From CAZFPN01 sp044370655 (GTDB lineage Bacteria > Pseudomonadota > Alphaproteobacteria > Rickettsiales > Deianiraeaceae), in the NCBI GenBank assembly GCA_044370655.1, contig JBILVD010000008.1, forward strand, positions 1 to 22,156: a stretch of 22,156 nucleotides of DNA, read 5' to 3'. The translations under genes and the position numbers were made by a program. This document shows, in pieces, positions 7,538-14,469 of this stretch. Positions within the stretch are counted from its first letter, which is position 1, and every line of letters begins with the position of its first letter. Under the pieces are notes generated by a model. It was not told where the DNA came from. It did not search any database and saw nothing but the letters and a program-made list of their open reading frames with translations.

Positions 7538-8076
7538 TTTGTTATTTTTGTAAACAAAATTCCGCAAATACGCTTGAGCACTTAATTCCTAAAGGATTAA
7601 AAGGGAGAGAACAAGCTAGAATATTATGTCACATTTGTAATAATAAATTTGGGAGAGATTTAGATAAAGGTTTAATATCTTTTTTCTCTTCTAAAGATGT
7701 CGTCATTAACAATTTAGTTTTGAGGGGGATTTTAAAGATTGCAATTAATTTTTGCATCGCAAATAAGGTGTTTGTTGAAGAGGGAGTTGGGCTTCTTTTA
7801 AGTAATTGCTTGCTAGATAATTATGTAAGGCAGATAGAATACATTCCTAGAAAAAATGAAGTTTCTCATTCTCTTATTCTTTATGGGGAGTTAGGTGGTA
7901 GAATTTATGCTATCATCACAATTTATAATAGGAGTTTTCTTGTTGACTTGGGGTTTAATGATAAAAGAGAAAGAATTTTTAAAAATTATTGTTATAGCTT
8001 TACTCGTCGCAAAAAATGTTGTAAAAAATATTATAAAGATTTAGATGTAGAAAAGATTTTATTCCAAAATGTTTAA
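7534..8076 (+). CDS. HNH-endonuclease-like zinc-finger protein, 180 aa
   Basis: The N-terminal 45 residues have the layout of a small HNH domain with a zinc knuckle: C3-x2-C6, then EHLIPKGLKG (residues 15-24, with H16 in place of the first catalytic His after an acidic residue), then C32-x2-C35-N-N and FGRDLDKG. This arrangement (CxxC...EHxxPxxLxG...CxxCN) matches the HNH_5-type domains as known from established families, many of which cleave DNA non-specifically or in defence and mobile elements. Residues 50-180 are a lysine-rich alpha/beta region I do not recognise, with a second Cys/Lys cluster near the end (RRKKCCKKYYKD). Its ATG overlaps the TPR gene stop by 4 bases, and its end overlaps the deaminase gene by 8 bases. 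Biological role unknown. Confidence 0.72.
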   Translation: MICYFCKQNSANTLEHLIPKGLKGREQARILCHICNNKFGRDLDKGLISFFSSKDVVINNLVLRGILKIAINFCIANKVFVEEGVGLLLSNCLLDNYVRQIEYIPRKNEVSHSLILYGELGGRIYAIITIYNRSFLVDLGFNDKRERIFKNYCYSFTRRKKCCKKYYKDLDVEKILFQNV

Positions 8077-8506
8077 CAAAAAGCCATTTGAAATAATACT
8101 AAAAGGTTTGGAAGTTTGCAACGGGGGGGAGGTTCCTATTGCAAGTTTTATTGAAGTTGATGGGGTCTACTTTCCTGTTTTTACAAATCGTGTTTATGAA
8201 GATAAAACGCACTTAAATCATGCCGAAATTTTAGCCATAAATAATGCTTTAAAATCTCTTAATATTATTGATTTTAAAAATTTAAATGCAACACTTTATT
8301 CAAGTTTAGAGCCTTGTTGTATGTGCCTTGCTTTTGCTTGCCTTGTTAGAGTTAAAAAAATAATTTTTTTTGCAGAAGATTTGAAGTTTGGGGGCACTAG
8401 CCGTCTTTTCACTTTAAATTCCGCCTTTACAAAACCAGAAATTTTATTTATAGAAAAAGAGGAAGTAAAAATCCAAATGAATAAATTTTTTAGAACAAAA
8501 AGATGA
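8069..8506 (+). CDS. tadA: TadA-like tRNA adenosine deaminase
   Basis: Zinc-dependent deaminase of the cytidine/deoxycytidylate superfamily; the best fit is TadA, which converts A34 to inosine in tRNA-Arg(ACG) so that it can read CGN codons. Zinc and catalytic residues are H51 and E53 (HAE), and C83 and C86 (EPCCMC). EVPIASF near residue 21, TLYSSLEPC, RVKKIIFF and the DLKFGG segment correspond to TadA blocks. It departs from textbook TadA in having HLNHAE rather than PTAHAE, and in CLAFACLVR where CAGAIVHSR is usual, so another nucleoside deaminase cannot be excluded. At 145 aa it is near the usual 150. The start overlaps the HNH-like gene by 8 bases, the stop overlaps coaBC by 4 bases. A run of seven G lies at 8123-8129 (residues 19-21). 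Confidence 0.8.
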   Translation: MFNKKPFEIILKGLEVCNGGEVPIASFIEVDGVYFPVFTNRVYEDKTHLNHAEILAINNALKSLNIIDFKNLNATLYSSLEPCCMCLAFACLVRVKKIIFFAEDLKFGGTSRLFTLNSAFTKPEILFIEKEEVKIQMNKFFRTKR

Positions 8507-9666
8507 AGGAAGTTTTACTTATTATAACTGGCTCTGTTTCGGCCTTTAAAGCGCTTGAGTTGACAAGAATGCTAAAAAAAGAAGGTATAAATGTTAGAAT
8601 TGTGCTTTCAAGTGGTGGTGAAATGTTTATAACACCACTTTCTGCCTCTGCTTTATCTGGAAATGAGGTTATTACCAAAGATACATATAAAATGGAGCAT
8701 ATATCTCTTTCAAGAAATGCGGATTTAATAGTTATTTGCCCTGCTTCGGCGAGTTTTATAAGTAAGCTAGCGCATGGTATAGGTGGAGAGTTAGCTCTTG
8801 ATTTAATGCTTGCTAAAAGAAGTTTAACACCTGTTCTTCTCTGCCCTGCGATGAATGTGGCAATGTGGCAAAATGAGGCAATTCAAGAAGGTATATCTAA
8901 ACTAAAGGAGAGGGATTTTATGATTATGGAACCTACGTCTGGAGTTTTGCTTTGTGAGGAACGAGGTGCGGGAAGGCTTGCTTATTTGGAGGATATAAAA
9001 GAAGAGATATTGAGCTTTTTTTTAGGTCAAAATAGCCTTTTAGGATTGAAATTTTTAATAACAAATGGGGGCACGATTGAGAGAATTGATGATGCAAGAT
9101 ACATCTCCAACTTCTCCTCTGGGCTTCAAGGTGCTTTAATTGCAAGGGAGATACTTAAAAAAGGTGGGGAGGTTTTTTTGGTGGAGGCGAAAACAAATTA
9201 TAATTTAAACCTACAATCGGGCAAGCTTCATATTATTAAAGTGCAATCTGCTCTTGAAATGCTGGAAGCGACACTTTCAGTTTTGGAGGCAAATAAAATT
9301 GAAGGTTTTTTTGCAGTTGCAGCAGTTGCCGATTTTTCTGTAAAAAACAGGGTTATAGGTAAGATAAAAAAAGACAAGCTCCTAAAGATAGAATTAGAAA
9401 AAAACCCTGATATATTAGAAACAGTTGGAAATTTAAATAAGAGGCGTCCTAAAAAGGTAATTGGCTTTGCGGCGGAAGAAGAAGAAAATTTGATACAAAA
9501 TGGAAAGAAAAAATTAGAAAAGAAAAATTGCGATTTTGTGTTTGCAAATGCTATGTGCTTTGAAAGTTTTAACACTAAGGGAGTTTTGATTGGAAAAAAC
9601 GAACAGATGCCATTTTTTGGCTCCAAAAAAGAGCTTGCAAAGAGAATTGTTTCTATATTCTCTTAA
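8503..9666 (+). CDS. coaBC: Bifunctional phosphopantothenoylcysteine decarboxylase / phosphopantothenate-cysteine ligase
   Basis: Carries out two consecutive steps of coenzyme A synthesis. The N-terminal flavoprotein (CoaC) domain shows GSVSAFKALEL (residues 10-20), the active-site H66 in MEHISL, CPASASFISKLAHG (79-92), the PAMNVAMW motif (115-122), and the flap cysteine C151 in LLCEERGAGRL. The C-terminal ligase (CoaB) domain starts near residue 183 with ITNGGTIERIDDARYISNFSSG, then AVADFSV (274-280) and the catalytic-site KIKK (287-290). The length of 387 aa is slightly below the common 400. Last gene of the TPR-HNH-deaminase operon, with a 4-base overlap upstream. Its end overlaps the convergent rnpA end by 14 bases. 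Confidence 0.96.
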   Translation: MKEVLLIITGSVSAFKALELTRMLKKEGINVRIVLSSGGEMFITPLSASALSGNEVITKDTYKMEHISLSRNADLIVICPASASFISKLAHGIGGELALDLMLAKRSLTPVLLCPAMNVAMWQNEAIQEGISKLKERDFMIMEPTSGVLLCEERGAGRLAYLEDIKEEILSFFLGQNSLLGLKFLITNGGTIERIDDARYISNFSSGLQGALIAREILKKGGEVFLVEAKTNYNLNLQSGKLHIIKVQSALEMLEATLSVLEANKIEGFFAVAAVADFSVKNRVIGKIKKDKLLKIELEKNPDILETVGNLNKRRPKKVIGFAAEEEENLIQNGKKKLEKKNCDFVFANAMCFESFNTKGVLIGKNEQMPFFGSKKELAKRIVSIFS

Positions 9667-9955
9667 ATTCGTTTTTAATTTCATCAAAATCCATCTTTAA
9701 AATTTGATTACGAGGAATAAAAACTAAATTCATACTCCCTACCTTTTTAATCATATGTAATGCTCCAATTATCCTTCTTTTAGCAAAATTTCTCTTAACA
9801 GCATTGCCGAATTTACGGGAGGATAAAATGCCAATCCTAATTGTATTTTCTGTTTTAACTTTATAGACTATTGCACTTTTAAAAACAAATTTTTCTCCTT
9901 TTGTTGTTATTGCTTTTATTTCTTGGTATGTTTTTATCTTTTCAATTTGAAACAT
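9653..9955 (-). CDS. rnpA: Ribonuclease P protein component
   Basis: Small basic protein that helps the RNase P RNA (rnpB, not in this window) remove 5' leaders from pre-tRNAs. The signature segment IGILSSRKFGNAVKRNFAKRR (residues 41-61) contains the conserved RN-x3-R core that contacts RNA, preceded by the expected beta-strand region. At 100 aa it is at the short end of the family. Usually rnpA follows rpmH; here it is instead the last gene of a bamA - cysteine desulfurase - rnpA chain, 2 bases after the desulfurase stop. No Shine-Dalgarno sequence is seen before its ATG. Its 3' end overlaps coaBC on the other strand. Confidence 0.92.
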   Translation of the reverse strand: MFQIEKIKTYQEIKAITTKGEKFVFKSAIVYKVKTENTIRIGILSSRKFGNAVKRNFAKRRIIGALHMIKKVGSMNLVFIPRNQILKMDFDEIKNEFKRI

Positions 9956-9957
9956 AT

Positions 9958-11061
9958 CTATCTACTTAAAAGAGATTTCCAAACTTCGCAAAATTTTTCT
10001 ATTTCCTCATCTGTGTTAAAAATTCCTGTGCTAATTCTTATATATTTTTTTGCATCATCTTCATTCATCTCCACTCCTTTTAAAACATTTGAGATGTCCG
10101 TCTTTCCTGATGAGCATGCGGAACCTATACTTATTGATATATCATTTAAATCAAACTCCATCATTTGAACAAAATTATTGATATTTGGCATTTTAATTAA
10201 TGATGTGTTGCTAACTCTTTTTTGATTAATACAGAATACATCTCCGCCATTTTGCATAACCATATCTTCAATTTTATTTTGAAAGCTTAAAGTTTTTTCT
10301 CTATATTCCTTTAAATAATTTGGAGAATTCACAAGCTCAACAGCTTTAGAAAGAGCAAAGATTTGAGGTATATTCTCCGTGCCTCCTCTTTTATATTTTT
10401 GTTGCCCACCTCCAACAATTAATGGCTTTACATCAAATCCGCTTGTAAAAATAACGCACCCTCCACCAAAACCAGAGTGAATTTTATTGCCTGAAAACGT
10501 TATGACATCAGCATTAAAAGAGTTAAAATTGAGAGACTCCTTCCCAATCATCTGGCTTACATCGGAGTGCAAAACGCCCCCAAACTCCTTCACAATTTCA
10601 TAAATAGCGTTTATGTCTTGCTTTAAACCGCTTTCGTTATTCACGCTCATCACGGAACAAAGAAAGTTAGAAGTGTTGTAAAGTTTTAATTTGCTTCTTA
10701 AATCGTTTAAATCAATTACTCCATCTTTGCAAGTTTTGACAAATTCATATTTTTTGTTTTTTAAAGGAGATAGTATTGAATCGTGCTCTGTATTTAACGT
10801 GAAAATTAAATCAAATTCGCTAGAATTTAAAACCATATTATTGCCTTCGGTAGCACCGCTAACAAAGTATAAATCGTGACATTTAGCATTGATAGATTTG
10901 CAAATTCTAGTTATTGCATCATTTAAGATGGATTTTGCAAATTTTCCGCTTGAATGAATTGACGATGGGTTAAGAAATTTATGATTCAACATTAGATGTG
11001 TTGTTTCTTTGATTATATCTTGAAAACCGCATGTTATTGCATTGTAATCTAGGTATATCAT
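9958..11061 (-). CDS. Cysteine desulfurase (NifS/IscS family), diverged
   Basis: PLP enzyme that takes sulfur from cysteine to form an enzyme persulfide, which feeds iron-sulfur cluster assembly or tRNA thiolation. Seen: LDYNAIT at the N-terminus (usually LDNNATT), SGATEGNN (68-75), the PLP-stacking H93 in TEHDS, MSVNNESG (138-145), D167 in HSDVSQ, the PLP lysine K193 in FSGNKIHSG, RGGTEN (225-230) and the sulfur-carrying C316 in GSACSSG. Two conserved positions differ from IscS: the residue before the PLP lysine is Asn rather than His, and the following loop is HSGFGGG rather than xGPKGxG. The gene has no iscU, iscA or iscR beside it; it sits 3 bases after bamA and 2 bases before rnpA. It may be a second, dedicated desulfurase rather than the main IscS. 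Confidence 0.9.
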   Translation of the reverse strand: MIYLDYNAITCGFQDIIKETTHLMLNHKFLNPSSIHSSGKFAKSILNDAITRICKSINAKCHDLYFVSGATEGNNMVLNSSEFDLIFTLNTEHDSILSPLKNKKYEFVKTCKDGVIDLNDLRSKLKLYNTSNFLCSVMSVNNESGLKQDINAIYEIVKEFGGVLHSDVSQMIGKESLNFNSFNADVITFSGNKIHSGFGGGCVIFTSGFDVKPLIVGGGQQKYKRGGTENIPQIFALSKAVELVNSPNYLKEYREKTLSFQNKIEDMVMQNGGDVFCINQKRVSNTSLIKMPNINNFVQMMEFDLNDISISIGSACSSGKTDISNVLKGVEMNEDDAKKYIRISTGIFNTDEEIEKFCEVWKSLLSR

Positions 11062-11064
11062 ATC

Positions 11065-13395
11065 TTAAAACACCATTCCGCCAATATTTAAGAAAAATCT
11101 CCTTCTTTCATCAAATTCTTTATACTTCAAAGGCACTCCATAACTAATTACAAATAAACCAATAGGTGAAGACCAAGAAAAACCTAAACCAAATGAGCTT
11201 CTTAGTGTTTTTGAGTCTAATATTTCAAATTTACCTTTAAAATCTTTTGATGCGTAAGTATCTTCATATCCAAAAACTGTCCCAAAATCAAAAAATATAA
11301 ATGTTATAAATCCAAACTCTGCAGGAAGAAAATTTGGGAAGCGATATTCGATATTTCCAAGAAATAAATTTTTACCTCCATACCCAAAATCTTCATATGA
11401 GTTTGTTCCTTCTGGAGTATATCTAAATTTAGGTTGCACTCCTGCAACGTCAAAGCCCCTAAGCCCAAAACTATTTCCAACTTTTAATCTATCTTTTATT
11501 AAAACTCTTTCATTATTAATGCCAGTGATTTTCTTTCCTTTAAATTTAAAACCTAATACAGAATTATCAATACCGAATAATTCAAAATATTGCTCAATCC
11601 TAAATCCGTTTGCTATGTAGTAAACATCGCCTCCTAAACCTGCAAAATCTTGAGAGAGTTCAAGTAGATATCCATTATTTGGCAAAATTCTATTATCTCT
11701 TTTATCATATGTTAAAACATGACTAATGGCAGATGTTATAAATCTACCTTCTTGCTCAATGGCTAGCGGGGTGTTTGCAAGAACACTTTTTTTGTTTAAT
11801 ATATCAATTTCCTCTAATTTAATTTGATAAGAAATTGCATGTCTTAAGTATTCACTTATGCTATAAATACCTCTAAAAGATTGAAATATAGAATTAGTTT
11901 GATAATTAGAATAATTTGGATTTTTGTTTCTGGAGTAGCCTAATGCGGATACTAATGCGAAGTCCCTATCAAATAAATAATTCTCTAATACGGAAAGTGT
12001 AATTCCGCTATTATACTTTCCTTTTTCAACTGATATTGAAGTTTCAATACCCTTTCCAAGGAAGTTAGATTCGTTTAAAGAAAGAGAAATGCCAAGCTCG
12101 GAACCAAAATCATAACCTAAGTTAACATCCGCACTTACGCTTCTACCTTCTTGAATTTCAACAATAAGTTCAATTCTGTCATCTGAAATCTTATTCTCTT
12201 TTAGATTAACTTTCTCAAAAATTCCTAAGTTTTTTAAACGCTGAATTGACCTTCTAATTTTGTCTCCATTATATACGTCTCCTTCTGAAAGTAAAAACTC
12301 CCTTCTAATTACCTTATCTTCTGTTTTTAAATTACCTGCAATTTTGATTTTATCAATATATATACGCCTTGTTGGGTTAATAATAAAAATTATATCTGCA
12401 ATTTTTTTGTCATCATTAAATTTATACTTTACAACAACTTCAGAGAAGATAAATCCTTGCTTTGTAAGCAATTTCCTTATATTATATTTAGTTTTTTCTA
12501 TAAAATCTATATTATATTTTTTACCTTTTTTGAATTCAATAAGATTTTTGTCATCAAGACCTGTTAAATTTGGTATATTATTTACAAAAGAATAATCTCC
12601 AAAAGTGTACCTTTCCCCTTCGTTTATAAAAATATTTATATCAACATCGCTAGATTCCTTAATTGTGATAATTTTGTAATCTAAAATCATTTTTGCATAA
12701 CCTTGTTGCTGGTAAAAAGTTGTTAGTTTTTCAATTTCACTTATAGTAGCTGAGAGGTTGTAGCTTGTTCTGGCGGAAAACAATCTATAAAATGTGTCTT
12801 CTTTAATGAATAATTGCTCTTTTAGGGTATAGTCGGTGAAGTTGTCGTTACCATAAATCAAAATTTTGTTTATCTTTCTTGGCTTTTCTTCTTTAATATT
12901 AAAAATGACATACACCTTACCTCCTTCTAAAAATTCAATCATTGGCTCTATTGAAACATCTACAACACCAGATGATTTATATATTGCCTCAAGTTTTTTT
13001 GAATCCGCAATTACAGAAGCTTTAGAATAAAAGCCTCTTTCTTTTGTTGAAAGTTCGGATAGAATTATATCTTTCTTGAAAAATTTTAAACCATTAAACT
13101 TAATTCCTGCAATTACAGGAACCTCTACAACCTTTAAGCTTAAATTCCCATTTTCATAATTAGCGGAAATATCACTAAAAAGCCCTAAAGAATATAGATT
13201 TTTTACCTCCTCGGATAAATCATCTTCGGTTATACTAGTTTTGCTAGAGTATTTAAGGTTTGAAATTATTACATCTTTAGAAAATCTGAATAATCCATCT
13301 ACTTGAACATTGTTATAGGCGTTAGCATTAAATAGAGCTACGAAAAATGCAAAAATATAAGCTAAAAAGCTTAAAAAGTCTTTTTTTATAATCAT
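11065..13395 (-). CDS. bamA: Outer membrane protein assembly factor BamA
   Basis: Core of the machine that folds beta-barrel proteins into the outer membrane. The open frame extends to a TTG at 13416, but the ATG at 13395 is chosen because it begins a proper signal peptide (MIIKKDFLSFLAYIFAFFVA, cleavage after NANA), giving 776 aa. Residues from about 30 to 420 form five POTRA-like repeats with the typical L-Y-x-L-GLFSDI (first repeat) and R-L-KNLGIFEKV (last repeat) patterns. The barrel follows, with the loop-6 LRGF motif near residue 645 (VRGF/Y in most BamA) and a terminal strand ending in ...GGMVF with the required C-terminal phenylalanine. In many proteobacteria bamA follows rseP or precedes skp/lpxD; here it heads an operon with a cysteine desulfurase and rnpA. 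Confidence 0.96.
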   Translation of the reverse strand: MIIKKDFLSFLAYIFAFFVALFNANAYNNVQVDGLFRFSKDVIISNLKYSSKTSITEDDLSEEVKNLYSLGLFSDISANYENGNLSLKVVEVPVIAGIKFNGLKFFKKDIILSELSTKERGFYSKASVIADSKKLEAIYKSSGVVDVSIEPMIEFLEGGKVYVIFNIKEEKPRKINKILIYGNDNFTDYTLKEQLFIKEDTFYRLFSARTSYNLSATISEIEKLTTFYQQQGYAKMILDYKIITIKESSDVDINIFINEGERYTFGDYSFVNNIPNLTGLDDKNLIEFKKGKKYNIDFIEKTKYNIRKLLTKQGFIFSEVVVKYKFNDDKKIADIIFIINPTRRIYIDKIKIAGNLKTEDKVIRREFLLSEGDVYNGDKIRRSIQRLKNLGIFEKVNLKENKISDDRIELIVEIQEGRSVSADVNLGYDFGSELGISLSLNESNFLGKGIETSISVEKGKYNSGITLSVLENYLFDRDFALVSALGYSRNKNPNYSNYQTNSIFQSFRGIYSISEYLRHAISYQIKLEEIDILNKKSVLANTPLAIEQEGRFITSAISHVLTYDKRDNRILPNNGYLLELSQDFAGLGGDVYYIANGFRIEQYFELFGIDNSVLGFKFKGKKITGINNERVLIKDRLKVGNSFGLRGFDVAGVQPKFRYTPEGTNSYEDFGYGGKNLFLGNIEYRFPNFLPAEFGFITFIFFDFGTVFGYEDTYASKDFKGKFEILDSKTLRSSFGLGFSWSSPIGLFVISYGVPLKYKEFDERRRFFLNIGGMVF

Positions 13396-13409
13396 TTTTA
13401 TAAAAATAC

Positions 13410-13437
13410 TTGACAAAACTTAAATAATAAATAATTT
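13410..13437 (+). promoter_or_regulatory. Possible distal promoter for rpsL-rpsG-fabF
   Basis: TTGACA (13410-13415), a 16-base spacer and TAATTT (13432-13437), the same -10 as seen at rpsF. It would start an RNA about 100 bases upstream of rpsL and place the inverted repeat at 13451-13483 in the leader. It begins just upstream of the bamA ATG on the other strand. Confidence 0.35.
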
Positions 13438-13450
13438 AAATACAAAATAG

Positions 13451-13483
13451 ATTTTACTTAAAATTTTAAAAGTAAAGTAAAAT
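13451..13483. repeat. 9-bp inverted repeat between bamA and rpsL
   Basis: ATTTTACTT (13451-13459) and AAGTAAAAT (13475-13483) are perfect complements separated by 15 bases; a shorter alternative pairs 13453-13459 with 13470-13476. The right half is part of a GTAAA-rich stretch. It could be an operator for the divergent genes or a leader hairpin for the distal rpsL promoter. Confidence 0.35.
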
Positions 13484-13506
13484 GTAGTAAAATTTAGTGT
13501 TTTTTT

Positions 13507-13512
13507 TATAAT
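13507..13512 (+). promoter_or_regulatory. Proximal -10 element for rpsL
   Basis: Perfect TATAAT (13507-13512), 31 bases before the rpsL ATG. The corresponding -35 region (about 13483-13489) is poor (TGTAGT at 18 bases), so activity would depend on another feature or an activator. Confidence 0.4.
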
Positions 13513-13543
13513 ATATTAATTTTAAAAAGTAAAGAATTTAATT

Positions 13544-13918
13544 ATGCCAACCGTTAACCAGCTTGTAAAAAGCCCTAGAAAGAAGAGAACCTATCTTTCT
13601 AAGTCTCCCGCTTTGAAGTTTTGCCCTCAAAGAAAAGGTGTATGTACAAAAGTTTATACAACAACGCCAAAAAAACCTAACTCCGCTTTACGTAAAGTTG
13701 CAAAAGTAAGGCTAACTTCAGGGTATGAAGTTATAGTATATATAGGAGGGGAAGGTCACAACCTACAAGAGCACAGTGTTGTTTTAGTAAGAGGGGGAAG
13801 AGTGCCCGATCTACCAGGTGTGAGATATCATGTTATTCGTGGAGCGTTAGACTGCCAAGGAGTTAAAAATAGGAAACAAGCTAGGTCTCTTTACGGTGCT
13901 AAAAAACCTAAGAAATAA
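13544..13918 (+). CDS. rpsL: 30S ribosomal protein S12
   Basis: Decoding-centre protein of the 30S subunit. Almost the whole sequence is canonical: MPTVNQLV, TTTPKKPNSALRKVAKVRL with K43, GYEVIVYIGGEGHNLQEHSVVLVRGG and DLPGVRYHVIRGALDC. The length of 124 aa is standard. One conserved position stands out: the residue after GGRV is proline (P88, codon CCC at 13804-13806) instead of the lysine found in most bacteria; K88 and K43 are the classic positions altered in streptomycin-resistant mutants. D89, the residue methylthiolated by RimO where that enzyme exists, is kept. First gene of rpsL-rpsG-fabF; rpsG starts 12 bases downstream. No Shine-Dalgarno sequence better than AAAGAA precedes the ATG. 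Confidence 0.99.
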   Translation: MPTVNQLVKSPRKKRTYLSKSPALKFCPQRKGVCTKVYTTTPKKPNSALRKVAKVRLTSGYEVIVYIGGEGHNLQEHSVVLVRGGRVPDLPGVRYHVIRGALDCQGVKNRKQARSLYGAKKPKK

Positions 13919-13930
13919 ATTATTTAAAAT

Positions 13931-14461
13931 ATGTCAAGAAAAGCTAGAAAAATTGAAAGGAGACTTGTTCTACCTGACCACACATACCAAAGTGTGTATG
14001 TATCAAAATTCATAAACTACCTTATGGTGGAAGGCAAAAAAAGTATTGCTGAAACAATATTTTATTCTGCAATGGATAACCTAGTAGAAAATAGAATTAG
14101 AGAAGATAAAACACTTGAAAATAGTAAAGATATCCTATCTGATGAAGAAAAAAAACGCAATTTTGTGAATTCTTTATTTATAGAAATTTTAAACGCAATT
14201 AGACCTGTGGCTCGTTTAAAATCTAAAAGAATTGGAGGCGCTAACTATCAAGTTCCTATTGAGATAACAAGAGATACCTCATTAAAAATTGCAATGAAAA
14301 CAATCATTGAAGTTTCAAGGAAGAAGTCTGGCAAGCCGATGGCTCAAAGACTTTTTGCCGAATTCTTAAATGTTTTAAACAAAGAGGGTGATGCAATTAA
14401 GCAGAAAAACGAAATGGAAAAAAGAATAGAATCAAGCAAAGCATTTGCTCATTTTGTTTAA
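13931..14461 (+). CDS. rpsG: 30S ribosomal protein S7, with an insertion
   Basis: 16S-binding protein that organises the head of the 30S subunit near the E site. Conserved blocks: LPDHTYQS (14-21), KFINYLMVEGKKSIAE (26-41), RPVARLKSKRIGGANYQVPIEI (91-112, the S7 beta-hairpin region) and ESSKAFAHF at the end. The protein has 176 aa compared with about 156 in E. coli. The extra 20 or so residues lie between about 53 and 77 (charged, ENRIREDKTLENSKD onward), in the loop ahead of the helix preceding the RPxxxxKSKRxGG block. S7 is normally followed by fusA; here fabF follows 8 bases later. It has no Shine-Dalgarno sequence. Confidence 0.97.
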   Translation: MSRKARKIERRLVLPDHTYQSVYVSKFINYLMVEGKKSIAETIFYSAMDNLVENRIREDKTLENSKDILSDEEKKRNFVNSLFIEILNAIRPVARLKSKRIGGANYQVPIEITRDTSLKIAMKTIIEVSRKKSGKPMAQRLFAEFLNVLNKEGDAIKQKNEMEKRIESSKAFAHFV

Positions 14462-14469
14462 TTTTTATT

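Noticed and set aside
13396..13416. Upstream TTG start adding 7 residues to BamA
   Set aside because: The ATG at 13395 gives a regular signal peptide directly; the TTG would add polar residues and lies on a possible rpsL promoter.
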